Origin: Synergistaceae bacterium
Lineage (GTDB): Bacteria > Synergistota > Synergistia > Synergistales > Aminobacteriaceae
Direction: 5' to 3'
DNA length: 40,082 nt
Assembly (NCBI GenBank): GCA_031272035.1
Contig: JAISUO010000111.1
Location: 1 to 40,082 of the forward strand
Shown: positions 15,048 through 24,364 of the stretch, one piece after another
Layout of the letters: each line of letters starts with the position of its first letter
How positions within the stretch are numbered: the first letter of the stretch is position 1
The notes under the pieces: generated by a model
What the model was told of the DNA's origin: nothing
What the model saw: the letters and a program-made list of their open reading frames with translations, nothing else
The model's database searches: none
Translations under genes and position numbers: made by a program

Positions 15048-16235
15048 ATGGCAGTTTCAACGACGTTCATGAGAGAAACACTGGACCAGATGAAAAGAGA
15101 CGGGCTTTATGGCAACATTCGAGTGCTGGAAAGTCCCCAGGGCGCCTGGGTGAAAATTGAGGGCAAAGATTATCTGAACCTCTGCTCCAACAATTATCTG
15201 GGTTTGGCCAATCATCCGAAATTATGCGCCAGAGTCAGAGAAGCGATCGAAAAATATGGAGTTGGACCGGGAGCGGTGCGAACCATCGCGGGAACCATGA
15301 ATCTCCATCTGGAGCTGGAAAGAAAGCTGGCCAGCTTCAAGGGGGCCGAGGCGGCCATCGTGGTTCAGTCGGGGTTCTGCGCCAACCTCACCGTAGTTCC
15401 CACGCTGATGGGAGAAGGAGACCTGATCTTCAGCGATTCACTGAATCACGCGTCCATCATCGACGCCTGCCGGCTCTCCAAAGCAAAAACCCTGCGGTAT
15501 GAGCACTCCGACATGGCCGATCTGACCCAAAAACTCGAAGAAAACGCCTCTCATTCCGGGAAAAAACTGGTCATTACCGACGGAGTATTTTCCATGGACG
15601 GCGACGTGGCCCGACTGCCGGAGATCGTGAAAATCAGCGAAAAATTCGGCGCAATGGTGGCCGTGGATGACGCTCACGGAGAAGGCGTGCTGGGTCGGGG
15701 CGGACGTGGGATCGTGGATCACTTCGGTCTGCACGGCAAAGTCGACGTCGAAATCGGCACGATGTCCAAGGCTTTCGGAGTCATGGGCGGAATGGTCGCG
15801 GGCAGCGCGACGCTGGTGGAATTTCTGCGGCAGAAAGCCCGCCCGAACCTTTTCAGCAGCGCTCTCACCGTACCGGACGTGGCAGCCAACCTGGCGGCGG
15901 TGGAGATCATGGAAGAAAACGACGATCTGGTCCGCAAACTCTGGGACAACGGCAACTATTTAAAGGCTCAGCTGAAGAGCCGGGGGTTCGACGTGGGCCA
16001 GAGCGAGACGCCCATAACGCCCGTCATCATCGGAGAAGCCCAGACGGCAAAAGATTTCAGCGTTAAACTTTTCGAGAGAGGAATTTTCGCTACCGCCATC
16101 GTGTTCCCCACCGTTCCCAAAGGAACCGCCCGCATCCGCGTCATGGTCAGCGCCGTCCATTCCCGGGAGGACCTGGACCGGGGCGTCGAGATCTTTACGT
16201 CCATCGGCAAAGATATGGGAATTTTGACGAAATAA
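15048..16235 (+). CDS. kbl: Glycine C-acetyltransferase (2-amino-3-ketobutyrate CoA ligase)
   Basis: The 395-residue enzyme is a PLP-dependent alpha-oxoamine synthase. It has [11 protein letters not shown] near residue 48, the glycine-rich [33 protein letters not shown] with the cofactor Asp, and the PLP lysine in [12 protein letters not shown]. Kbl splits 2-amino-3-ketobutyrate with CoA into glycine and acetyl-CoA. GGAGG before the ATG supports the start. The SDR threonine dehydrogenase follows 11 bp downstream, so the two genes make a threonine-to-glycine pathway. Closely related family members include 8-amino-7-oxononanoate synthase, but that neighbour and the motif details favour Kbl. The pathway suits an amino-acid fermenter. 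Confidence 0.93.
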   Translation: MAVSTTFMRETLDQMKRDGLYGNIRVLESPQGAWVKIEGKDYLNLCSNNYLGLANHPKLCARVREAIEKYGVGPGAVRTIAGTMNLHLELERKLASFKGAEAAIVVQSGFCANLTVVPTLMGEGDLIFSDSLNHASIIDACRLSKAKTLRYEHSDMADLTQKLEENASHSGKKLVITDGVFSMDGDVARLPEIVKISEKFGAMVAVDDAHGEGVLGRGGRGIVDHFGLHGKVDVEIGTMSKAFGVMGGMVAGSATLVEFLRQKARPNLFSSALTVPDVAANLAAVEIMEENDDLVRKLWDNGNYLKAQLKSRGFDVGQSETPITPVIIGEAQTAKDFSVKLFERGIFATAIVFPTVPKGTARIRVMVSAVHSREDLDRGVEIFTSIGKDMGILTK

Positions 16236-16246
16236 GGCGAAATAAA

Positions 16247-17188
16247 ATGAAAAAAATACTGATCTCCGGAGCCAACGGTCAAATTGGCATTGAGCTGACG
16301 CGGCATCTCAGAAAAATCTACGGCGAGAGCAATGTTACCGCAACGGACATAAAACGGGTTTCGGGCTCCTTTTCCGAAGAGGGCCCCTTTGCGATTCTGG
16401 ACGCCCGGGACGGCGCGGCGGCGGCGGCTCTGCTGGAACAAACGAAGGCCGATACCGTCATCCATCTGGCGGGCGTCCTTTCCGCCACAGGAGAAATGCG
16501 TCCCCAGCTGGCCTGGGACACGAATATGAACGGGCTTTACACCATGCTGGAAGCGGCCCGGGCGCGAAACTGCTCGTTTTTCTTTCCCAGTTCCATAGCG
16601 GCCTTCGGTCCGGGAACCCCGGCCAGGAACACGCCTCAGGACACCTTACAGCGCCCCGAAACCATTTACGGCGTCGCAAAAGTGGCAGGAGAGCTGCTTT
16701 GCGACTATTATCACAAAAAATATGGAATGGATACGCGAGGCCTGCGTTTTCCGGGGCTTATCTCTTACGAGGCGCTTCCCGGAGGCGGAACCACAGATTA
16801 CGCCGTCCACATCTATTACGATGCCCTCGCAAAAAAGGAATACAGGAGCTACATCGCCCGGGGCAGTTTTATGGATATGATGTACATGCCTGACGCGCTG
16901 GAGGCCGTGGTGCAGCTGATGGAGGCCAATCCACAAAAGCTGAAGCACCGCAACGCCTTCAACATTTCCGCCATGAGCTTTGATCCGGAGGGCATTGCCG
17001 GATCTATTCGGAAAGTTATCCCGGATTTCACCCTCTCCTACGACGTAGATCCCCAAAGGCAGGCCATAGCGGATTCCTGGCCCGATTCTTTGGACTGTTC
17101 CACCGCTCGTGAAGAATGGGGCTTCTCTCCTAAATTCGACCTGGATGCCATGACCCGGGATATGCTCACAAAGCTTTCCAAACGATAA
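16247..17188 (+). CDS. SDR-type L-threonine 3-dehydrogenase
   Basis: The 313-residue protein is an extended short-chain dehydrogenase. It has the NAD-binding GANGQIG at residues 8-14, an acidic residue in ATDIKR near residue 33, DTVIHLAGVLSA, the catalytic Ser in FFPSSIAAFG and the YGVAK motif (Y and K of Y-x-x-x-K) near residue 144. Its close partner kbl upstream and the sequence style identify it as the UDP-galactose-epimerase-like threonine dehydrogenase, which oxidises threonine to 2-amino-3-ketobutyrate. It is unrelated to the zinc-dependent Tdh of E. coli. The spacing to kbl is 11 bp, so one transcript is expected. The reaction call leans on the operon. Confidence 0.9.
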   Translation: MKKILISGANGQIGIELTRHLRKIYGESNVTATDIKRVSGSFSEEGPFAILDARDGAAAAALLEQTKADTVIHLAGVLSATGEMRPQLAWDTNMNGLYTMLEAARARNCSFFFPSSIAAFGPGTPARNTPQDTLQRPETIYGVAKVAGELLCDYYHKKYGMDTRGLRFPGLISYEALPGGGTTDYAVHIYYDALAKKEYRSYIARGSFMDMMYMPDALEAVVQLMEANPQKLKHRNAFNISAMSFDPEGIAGSIRKVIPDFTLSYDVDPQRQAIADSWPDSLDCSTAREEWGFSPKFDLDAMTRDMLTKLSKR

Positions 17189-17279
17189 AATAACGGCCGG
17201 GCGCACCAGGCTCGGCCCTTGCACCTTGCAGAATTTTCTCAGGCAGCGCCCGAAGGCTTCCGGAAGATACGGGGGAGTA

Positions 17280-19355
17280 TTATTTTGCCCGACGAAGAAC
17301 GGCAATTTCAGCTTTATCGCCGAACTCTTCCATTTCATCGGTAATGAAACGCTCCATCATCTCCTCAAGACGCTCAGAAATGGCGGCCACGTTTTCGGCT
17401 TCCTCCGCTACCTTCCGGATCGCTTCCTGCGTGTACCCCGCGGACTGTGAAATAGCGGAGATTTCATTGCTGACGTTGCCTATACTGTTTTGCGCCTGTC
17501 TGGAGGATTCCGCGATTTCGTTGCTGGAGGCCGCCTGCTCCTCTGCCGCCGCCGCAATGGTCTGCACGGCCTCGTTGACCTTGTCGATCTCTGTCAGGGC
17601 ATTTTTCAGACTTGCCTGGGTTTCTTTGGCCCTTGTCATGATGGCTGCGATAATCTCCGCGGACTCCTGAGTGGAGGTGACGGCGTTCCGGGTTCCCAGC
17701 TCCAGTTTTTCTATCATTTCCGCCACGTGGTGGGAGGCGATATTGGATTCTTCCGCCAGTTTGCGCACTTCGTCCGCCACCACGGCAAATCCCCGTCCGG
17801 TTTCTCCCGCCCGGGCCGCTTCGATGGCGGCGTTCAAAGCCAGCAGGTTGGTCTGGCTCGCAATGTTCCGAATCGTGATGACGAACTCCGCGATGGCGGT
17901 TACGGAACTGCCAACCTCCATCATTCCCTGACGGTTTTCGGCGGAAGCGACGCCAACTCCCTGCAGTTCTTCGACGAAAGCATTCATCATCGCGGCAACG
18001 GAGGCGCTGAGTTCCGAGGTTGCGTTTGAGGCCTCAGCCCCCCGCGTCGCCGAAACAGCCGTCATCGTCGCGGCCTGGGTCACTTCCTGAACGGAGAGGA
18101 CTGTATTTTCAACGGAACTCAGAGCGTCCCTGGCCAAACGCTCAACATTCACAGCGGATTTGCCCACATCCTCGACTTCGGTTGTGGCCTCCAGCCTCAG
18201 GCTATCCAGAGAATTCGAGGAGGATGCCAGTTGTTTCACCTCGTCCCGGACGGAACCCACGATGTCGATAAAGGCATCGCGCATGTGCCGCATCGCCGTC
18301 ACCATGGAGCCCAGTTCCGTTTGGGGGTTGAGTTTCGCGACGATTTTCACGGCTTCAGGGTCCGGCGTCAAATTCAGAGAGGCCATGCGTTCGGCGGTTA
18401 CCTGAACGGCTCTCATGGGTTTTGTTATGCTGAGGATTGTACAAAACATACAGACAATCAAAAAAACCATGGCGGTCACGCCGATCACGATCTGCACCGT
18501 CGTCGCATTTCGAACGATAACGGACAGCTGCTCTTTGGGAAACATCAGCGCCGAGACGTACCCGGCCTCGCCCGTGGTATAATAAAGCCTTCGAGAGCTC
18601 CCCTGCCATTCGTAATCCCCGAAGCCGCTGCCGCCGGCGATCATCTGTCGTCCCAACTCCGCCAGGTCTTCATGGATATTACTGCTGGTTTTGGCCAGAT
18701 TTTCCTCCGCGATGAAAGACGATGTGGGGTGCTCCAGAACCAGGCCGTCCGAAGCCAGAAGAATACCGTATCCTGCTCCAAATACTTTGGCGTTCCGGAT
18801 TTTCATGCCAATTTTCTCCAGGGATACGTCAATGCCGATGACGCCCAAAAGTTTGTTATTTGCTCCATATATGGGAGTTCCCGTGGACAGGATGATTTTT
18901 CCCGTATTGGCGTCGAGATACGGCGGAGTGACCACCGTTTTCCCTGCCGCCACGGCATTCCTGTACCAGGGGCGGGTTCGGGAATCGTAGGCCGCGGGTG
19001 CGTCCCAGCCCGTGGTGGAACCATCCTTTTCAATGCCGGCGTACAGGTCGAACACATCCTGCTTTATATTCTGATTCAGGGCATCGGTCAGAGCCGTCTC
19101 CAGGTGCTTTCTGTCGATGCTTCCGTCTTCGGCAAACAACTGCCGGACCACCGGAGCGATATTGTCGCCGATGCTCTTTATGAAGGTAAAATAGGTGTCC
19201 ACAGCATCGCTCAGGTGCTGAACGGTCTGCATCGCCTCCGTATCGACAAGGCCCGAGGCGATACGCGATGTTCTGAAGTACATGATTCCAATGAGCGACA
19301 GCACCAGCACCACGACAATACCCGACAGCAAAAGCAGTTTCGTTTTGATTTTCAT
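17280..19355 (-). CDS. Methyl-accepting chemotaxis protein with dCache sensor domain
   Basis: The 691-residue receptor starts MKIKTKLLLLSG with a membrane segment at about residues 8-30. An extracytoplasmic dCache-type domain follows to about residue 280 (RTRPWYRNAVAAG, IILSTGTPIYG, GVIGIDVSLEKIG), then a second membrane segment, a HAMP region and a long signalling coiled coil. The conserved hairpin tip is present as AAIEAARAGETGRGFAVVAD plus EVRKLAEES. These receptors pass ligand occupancy to CheA/CheW; dCache domains often bind amino acids or organic acids. Longer upstream frames have no ribosome site; GGGGAA lies before the chosen ATG. There is no C-terminal CheR-binding pentapeptide. It converges on the threonine dehydrogenase gene and stands alone. 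Confidence 0.93.
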   Translation of the reverse strand: MKIKTKLLLLSGIVVVLVLSLIGIMYFRTSRIASGLVDTEAMQTVQHLSDAVDTYFTFIKSIGDNIAPVVRQLFAEDGSIDRKHLETALTDALNQNIKQDVFDLYAGIEKDGSTTGWDAPAAYDSRTRPWYRNAVAAGKTVVTPPYLDANTGKIILSTGTPIYGANNKLLGVIGIDVSLEKIGMKIRNAKVFGAGYGILLASDGLVLEHPTSSFIAEENLAKTSSNIHEDLAELGRQMIAGGSGFGDYEWQGSSRRLYYTTGEAGYVSALMFPKEQLSVIVRNATTVQIVIGVTAMVFLIVCMFCTILSITKPMRAVQVTAERMASLNLTPDPEAVKIVAKLNPQTELGSMVTAMRHMRDAFIDIVGSVRDEVKQLASSSNSLDSLRLEATTEVEDVGKSAVNVERLARDALSSVENTVLSVQEVTQAATMTAVSATRGAEASNATSELSASVAAMMNAFVEELQGVGVASAENRQGMMEVGSSVTAIAEFVITIRNIASQTNLLALNAAIEAARAGETGRGFAVVADEVRKLAEESNIASHHVAEMIEKLELGTRNAVTSTQESAEIIAAIMTRAKETQASLKNALTEIDKVNEAVQTIAAAAEEQAASSNEIAESSRQAQNSIGNVSNEISAISQSAGYTQEAIRKVAEEAENVAAISERLEEMMERFITDEMEEFGDKAEIAVLRRAK

Positions 19356-19576
19356 TATCGGTTTTCCCCATTTATCATTTTTATCACGATTTATATTTTT
19401 GCCACAATCATCACGATCATATTGATAACTGTTGCGCGCGCGACCTTTCTCTGACGGAGTTCTGTGAAACCCCTGCAACTCCCTCACTCTTTTTATAACC
19501 TGTGCCTTCTTTTTTGTCCTCGGTGTCATCACGCAGGCGAAAATCCGATTTTTTCCGAAAAAGATCAGCGTCATGC

Positions 19577-19614
19577 AAAAAGCGCGGCTTCCTCTGTCAA
19601 TCGGAAGCCGCGCT
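19577..19614 (-). terminator. Terminator of the glycogen operon
   Basis: On the minus strand AGCGCGGCTTCC and GGAAGCCGCGCT form a perfect 12-bp stem around a 10-nt loop, running into TTTTT. It lies about 65 bp after the glgC stop. Confidence 0.85.
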
Positions 19615-19679
19615 CGCTCTGTTCTGCACTGCCGCTGGAATCAGCCCATCAAAAAATTTTGTTCAATAATTTTGTTCAA

Positions 19680-21008
19680 TCAGGAAAATGTGGTCCAGGA
19701 AAAAGTGTCGATCGCCTTTTCGTCGATGTCCTTCTGATACTGGATGCGCGGCATCCCCAGGGTTACGATGCCCGAACCGGGGTCGATGGAATAATTACGG
19801 GCGTCGGCCTCCGGGTCCTCCCCGATAACGGTGTTGTCCGCAATGTTGTTGTGGGCGTCGATAATGGCGCGCCGAATACGGCAGTTTTTCCCGATGACAA
19901 CACCCTGACCGATAATGCTCTCCTCGACGCGAGAGCCCGGCTGGATCACACAGTTGCGGGACAGCACGGAGTTGTGGACCTGAGCGCCGAGAATACGGCT
20001 GCCCTCCGCCAGAAGAACGCGGTTGACCGTGCAGTCCTGCCCCTCCACGGGATAGGAATAGGACGGAGGATCCGCAAAGGAGACCGTACGTATTGGCCAG
20101 AGGGGGTTGTAGAGCGTCATCTCCGAATCGTAGGAAAGCAGCTCCATATGGGCCTGCCAGTAGGCTTTGATCGTTCCCACGTCGCGCCAGTAGGGCTTGT
20201 CCTCGCGCCACTGGTGAGTGTGCTCGATTTCCCGCGCGGAACGGGGCAGCACGTTCGTCGAAAAATCATAGGCGTAAACCCTGGCGTTCTGCTGCACCAG
20301 CCCTGGAATGATGTCGCGGCCGAAATCGTGGCTCGTGGGCTGCTGAGAATCAAAAACCAGCGACTCCTCCAGGATGTCGCGTCTGAAAATGTAGTTGCCC
20401 ATGGAAACATAGCAAAATCCCGGATTGTCGGGAATTTCCGGCGGAACTGTGGGTTTTTCGAGAAATTCGATGATACGCCCCGAGCTGTCGGTTTTGATGC
20501 AGCCGAACTGATGGGCTTCCGACGCAGGAACAACGTTGGCGGCGACGGTAACGTCCGCTTTGCGGTCCACGTGACGGGCGAGCATCTGCTCAACGTCCAT
20601 CTTGTAGATGTGGTCCGCGGCAAAAATGCAGACTAAATCCGCCCGAAAGATGGAAATGAGATGGAGGTTCTGAAAAACGGCGTCCGCCGTGCCCTGAAAC
20701 CAGTGCTCTCCACGCCACATTTGCGCGGGAACGAGAGTCACGAAAAAATCGCGACCCCGCAGGGCTCCGCCAAACTGCCAGCCTCGCTCGATGTGCTCGT
20801 TCAGGGACTGGCTCTTGAACTGAACAAGGACATAGATGGCAAAGATCCCGCTGTTGACGAGATTGGAGAGGGCAAAATCGATAATACGATACTTCGCTCC
20901 GAAATACACGGCCGGTTTCGCCCGATAACGCGTCAGAGGCATCAGGCGTTCTCCCTTGCCTCCGGCGAGCACAAGCCCCAACACGCGCCCATATTTCCCT
21001 CCGTACAT
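19680..21008 (-). CDS. glgC: Glucose-1-phosphate adenylyltransferase
   Basis: The 442-residue enzyme makes ADP-glucose from ATP and glucose 1-phosphate, the committed step of bacterial glycogen synthesis. It begins with the nucleotide-binding LVLAGGKGERLMPLT, then RAKPAVYFGAKYRIIDFALSN, and has AADHIYKMD (Asp for metal) and IIEFLEKP near residue 170. The C-terminal third is a left-handed beta-helix (repeated hexapeptides with V/I, such as VVIGKNCRIRRAIID). ATG at 21008 is chosen because AAGG lies eight bases upstream; a GTG nine bases earlier is possible. It begins one base after the glgA stop, so translation is coupled. It is the last gene of malQ-glgP-glgA-glgC. Confidence 0.96.
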   Translation of the reverse strand: MYGGKYGRVLGLVLAGGKGERLMPLTRYRAKPAVYFGAKYRIIDFALSNLVNSGIFAIYVLVQFKSQSLNEHIERGWQFGGALRGRDFFVTLVPAQMWRGEHWFQGTADAVFQNLHLISIFRADLVCIFAADHIYKMDVEQMLARHVDRKADVTVAANVVPASEAHQFGCIKTDSSGRIIEFLEKPTVPPEIPDNPGFCYVSMGNYIFRRDILEESLVFDSQQPTSHDFGRDIIPGLVQQNARVYAYDFSTNVLPRSAREIEHTHQWREDKPYWRDVGTIKAYWQAHMELLSYDSEMTLYNPLWPIRTVSFADPPSYSYPVEGQDCTVNRVLLAEGSRILGAQVHNSVLSRNCVIQPGSRVEESIIGQGVVIGKNCRIRRAIIDAHNNIADNTVIGEDPEADARNYSIDPGSGIVTLGMPRIQYQKDIDEKAIDTFSWTTFS

Positions 21009-21009
21009 G

Positions 21010-22485
21010 TTATCCACCTTCTTTCAGAATAGCCTGATACAAACCCCGATAGAGCAAAGCCGACTTTTTCCAGGAAAAGTCTTCCTTCATTCCTCTGGTC
21101 TGTATTTTTTTCCAGGCTTTCGTGTTCCTGAAACGTTCGACAGCTCTGCGTAAAGACCATAACATTCCCTGGGTATCGTACGTCAGGAAAGTAAAGCCGT
21201 TGCCGCCCCCTTCCGCATCCACATCGGTCACAGTGTCGATCAGACCTCCGACCTCCCGAACCACCGGAACGGTTCCGTAACGCATGGCTATCATCTGGGA
21301 AAGACCGCAGGGCTCAAAAAGCGAGGGCATCAGGTAGATGTCGCCTCCGGCGTAAAGAAGGTGCGCCAGAGGTTCGTTGTACCCGGAAAAAAAACACAGC
21401 GAGTCTCGATGAGACGTCACCGCTTCACGCAGGGCGCTCTCGATCCAGCTGTGTCCGCTGCCCAGAAAAATGAACTTTGCCCCGAGAGTCGCAATGTGCC
21501 TGAGCGCGGGAAGAATGATGTCAAACCCCTTTTGTTCCACGAGGCGGGAAACGCAAACCACCAGAGGGCCTTCCCAGTCGAGGCTGAAATCCGTATTTTT
21601 CAAAAGCTCTTTTCGGCAGGCGTGTTTTCCCGTCGGCGAAGCCAGCGAATAGCACTCCGGCAGCAACGGATCCGTCTCCGGGTTCCAGTAGTCCACGTCG
21701 ATTCCGTTCAGAATGCCGCGCAGTTTGTGACGCTGCTCGTAAATGACCCCGGACAGCACCTGCGTGGATTCCCAGGTCTGTATTTCCCAGGCGTAACGCG
21801 GAGAAACCGTGGTGACGGCCGTGGAGCTCACAATTCCTCCCTTCAGAAGATTGATCACTCCATAAAATTCCAGTTCCTTCATGTTGAAACAGGACGGATC
21901 CAGCCCGGACTCCTCAAAAAAGGGCCCCGGGGAGAAAATACCCTGATGAGCCACGTTATGCAGAGTCAGAACGGTGGCAGGACGGCCCTCCTTCCGGTAT
22001 TGTCCCCGATAATGACGATGCCACTTCAGAGCGCAGGGCAGATACGCCGTGGGCCAGTCGTGGCAGTGAAAAACATCGGGCTCCCAGTCGATGACTCTGC
22101 CCAGCTCCAAAGCCTGAGTGCAGAAAACCACAAAAGGTCGTACCGACTCGGCGTCCAGCGTCCAGGGGTACATATCTCCCCCATAGTAATCCGATTCCAG
22201 GAAATACGTGGGAATACCATCCACGTCGACACAGTGAATGGCGGCCTCCACCGTTCGCCAGGCACAGGCCGCCGTCACCCGCAGAGGAAGCGTGACAACG
22301 GTACAGCCTCTGTCCCGAATTTTCTGCAAAACACCCGGCCACGCGGGAGTCACCACCCGAACATCGACGCCGCACTGAGCCAGGGCCTTCGGCAGAGACC
22401 CCATAACATCGCCCAGTCCTCCCACTTTGGAGAAGGGAGAGAGCTCCGTACCTACAAAGAGAACCCGCGCAGGCCGCGTTTCCAT
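21010..22485 (-). CDS. glgA: Glycogen synthase (ADP-glucose, GT5)
   Basis: At 491 residues it has the usual length of bacterial GlgA. The N terminus reads VLFVGTELSPFSKVGGLGDV, with Lys20 of the K-x-G-G-L ADP-glucose motif. DVFHCHDWPTAYLP lies near residue 130. The second domain carries the retaining GT-B loop PSLFEPCGLSQMIAMRYGT, with the catalytic-type Glu and the glycine turn. It extends alpha-1,4-glucan from ADP-glucose made by GlgC, encoded next to it. It starts 12 bp after the glgP stop. No branching enzyme gene is in the cluster. Confidence 0.96.
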   Translation of the reverse strand: METRPARVLFVGTELSPFSKVGGLGDVMGSLPKALAQCGVDVRVVTPAWPGVLQKIRDRGCTVVTLPLRVTAACAWRTVEAAIHCVDVDGIPTYFLESDYYGGDMYPWTLDAESVRPFVVFCTQALELGRVIDWEPDVFHCHDWPTAYLPCALKWHRHYRGQYRKEGRPATVLTLHNVAHQGIFSPGPFFEESGLDPSCFNMKELEFYGVINLLKGGIVSSTAVTTVSPRYAWEIQTWESTQVLSGVIYEQRHKLRGILNGIDVDYWNPETDPLLPECYSLASPTGKHACRKELLKNTDFSLDWEGPLVVCVSRLVEQKGFDIILPALRHIATLGAKFIFLGSGHSWIESALREAVTSHRDSLCFFSGYNEPLAHLLYAGGDIYLMPSLFEPCGLSQMIAMRYGTVPVVREVGGLIDTVTDVDAEGGGNGFTFLTYDTQGMLWSLRRAVERFRNTKAWKKIQTRGMKEDFSWKKSALLYRGLYQAILKEGG

Positions 22486-22497
22486 TTCAAAGCCCGC

Positions 22498-24243
22498 CTA
22501 CATTCCCCGGAAATCGATAAAATACGCCTTCGAAGCGTACTCCCGAACCACGCGATGAGTGTTGAAGAAAGAGGCGTTGAGGGCGATAGTGTGCTGCATC
22601 ATGCTTACCCATTTTTCATGATTGTTATAGTAGGTGGGTATGATTTTCTGCTCCAGTTTATTGTAGAGGTCGATGGCGTCCAGGGATTCGTCGTAACGCC
22701 GGTCGTAATCGGCCGCGCTGGGCTCCGGCCCGATGGACCAGCCCGTGACGTCTTCAATCCAGCCCTCGATCCACCATCCGTCCAAAACGGAAAAGTTCAT
22801 AATGCCGTTCAACGTGCATTTCATCCCGCTGGTTCCGCTGGCTTCCCTGGGACGCATGGGCGTGTTCAGCCACAGATCCACGCCCTGAGTCAGCAGAGAC
22901 GCGATTTCCATGTTATAGTTATCGATAAACACAATGGAAACCTTGTCCTCCAGCTCTTTGGTCGTCTTTTTGATCTTCTGAAGCACGGCCTTCCCCCCGT
23001 TGTCGTGAGGATGGGCCTTACCCGCGAAAATAAACTGCACCTTCCGGTCTCCCACCACCTCCATGAACCGCTTCAGATCGGAAAACAGGAGGTCGGCCCG
23101 TTTATAGGTGGCGGCCCGGCGGGCAAACCCAAGGGTCAGAATTTCGGGGTCCAGCTGACTGCCCGTGGTTTCCAGAACCCGGGCGAAGAGCCGAAGCTTC
23201 GCGGCCTGATGAGCCGCCCAAAGCTCTTCCTTCGGGATGGTGAGGGCCTGAACGAGACGCCCGGGGTCCTGCTCCCATCCTGGAATATGTTTGTTGTAGA
23301 GCCGGCGCATTCCGGAGCTCACCCAGGTGGTGGGATGAACGCCATTGGTGATCCAGTCCACCGTTTCCATTTTGAACATGGCGTTGCTCACCTCGGCGTG
23401 CTTTTTCGCCACGCCGTTGACGTAGCGGCTGTAGCGCAGGCCCAGCTCCGTCATGGAAACCCCTGGCAGGTCGGGCATCATGCGCTTGATGGTACTGAGG
23501 GCATCCGGCGGAAACGCCCGGTCGATGAGCCCGAACTCGAAATAATCGTGCCCCGCGGGAACCGGCGTGTGAGTGGTGAACACCACCTGCTCCCGAATTT
23601 TATCCGGATCGTAGTATCCCTGCTCCCGCATCAGCTCCAGGGTGAGAAAACCGGCGTGTCCTTCGTTCAGGTGGAAGGTTTCGATGTTCATGTAACCCAG
23701 GTCCCGCAGCATGCGAAGACCGCCTACGCCAAGGATGAACTCCTGACAGAGGCGATAATTATTGTCTCCGCCGTAAAGATACCAGCAGAACTTGCGATCC
23801 TCCGGATTGTTGGGCTCGAAGTCGGTGTCGAGGAAATACACCGGAAGGGGATACCCCGTGGCTCCGATGATTTCGTAGACCCACACGCCTATCTGAATTT
23901 CCCGGCCCTGCAGGGTGATGGAAACGCGGTTGGGAAGCAGCCGCAACTCGTGAGCGGGATTCCACTGGACCGGTTTTTCCTTCTGCCAGCCGTCGTCGTT
24001 GAACTCCTGAACGAAATAGCCCTTGCGATAAAGCAGAGTCACCCCTGCCATGGGGACGCTCAGGTCGGCCGCGCTTTTCAGGATGTCTCCGGCCAGCACC
24101 CCAAGGCCGCCGGAATAGGTGGGAATGGACTCCTTCAGGCCCACTTCCATGGAAAAATAGGCGAGAGGCCGGAAGGCGGGGTCATTTTCCATCAGTGTTC
24201 TCAAAGAATTACTAAGGTCGCTGCGATGAAGTCGTGGTATCAT
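22498..24243 (-). CDS. glgP: Alpha-glucan phosphorylase (short form)
   Basis: The 581-residue protein is of the short alpha-glucan phosphorylase type, well below the 800 or so residues of E. coli GlgP/MalP. It has PLAYFSMEVGLKESIPTYSGG at the start, GGLGVLAGDILKSAADL, ETFHLNEGHAGF, and the pyridoxal-phosphate motif EASGTSGMKCTLNG, in which the lysine carries the cofactor (around residue 475). The enzyme cleaves alpha-1,4-glucan with phosphate to release glucose 1-phosphate. It lies between malQ and glgA, so breakdown and synthesis enzymes share a transcript. The C terminus ends soon after the PLP region, as normal for this subfamily, and I see no frameshift. Confidence 0.94.
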   Translation of the reverse strand: MIPRLHRSDLSNSLRTLMENDPAFRPLAYFSMEVGLKESIPTYSGGLGVLAGDILKSAADLSVPMAGVTLLYRKGYFVQEFNDDGWQKEKPVQWNPAHELRLLPNRVSITLQGREIQIGVWVYEIIGATGYPLPVYFLDTDFEPNNPEDRKFCWYLYGGDNNYRLCQEFILGVGGLRMLRDLGYMNIETFHLNEGHAGFLTLELMREQGYYDPDKIREQVVFTTHTPVPAGHDYFEFGLIDRAFPPDALSTIKRMMPDLPGVSMTELGLRYSRYVNGVAKKHAEVSNAMFKMETVDWITNGVHPTTWVSSGMRRLYNKHIPGWEQDPGRLVQALTIPKEELWAAHQAAKLRLFARVLETTGSQLDPEILTLGFARRAATYKRADLLFSDLKRFMEVVGDRKVQFIFAGKAHPHDNGGKAVLQKIKKTTKELEDKVSIVFIDNYNMEIASLLTQGVDLWLNTPMRPREASGTSGMKCTLNGIMNFSVLDGWWIEGWIEDVTGWSIGPEPSAADYDRRYDESLDAIDLYNKLEQKIIPTYYNNHEKWVSMMQHTIALNASFFNTHRVVREYASKAYFIDFRGM

Positions 24244-24364
24244 AATTTTACAAGCTCCTTTCCCTCCTGCAAGGGATCTGCGCCATTAGCAGTGCTGATT
24301 CGCGGATCATGACAGATTATCTCATAAATTCGTTCGCCCGGCACACGCCGAGTGACGCTTCAGA

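Noticed and set aside
17189-17279. Hairpin GGCCGGG/CTCGGCC between the threonine dehydrogenase and the chemoreceptor as terminator
   Set aside because: It has imperfect pairing and no T-run. It may still slow transcription, but the support is too weak.
21361-24312. 983-codon open frame on the plus strand
   Set aside because: It is antisense to glgA and glgP, both of which have intact family motifs. The translation is low-complexity and Arg/His/Gly-rich, with no domain. A shadow of G+C-biased codons.
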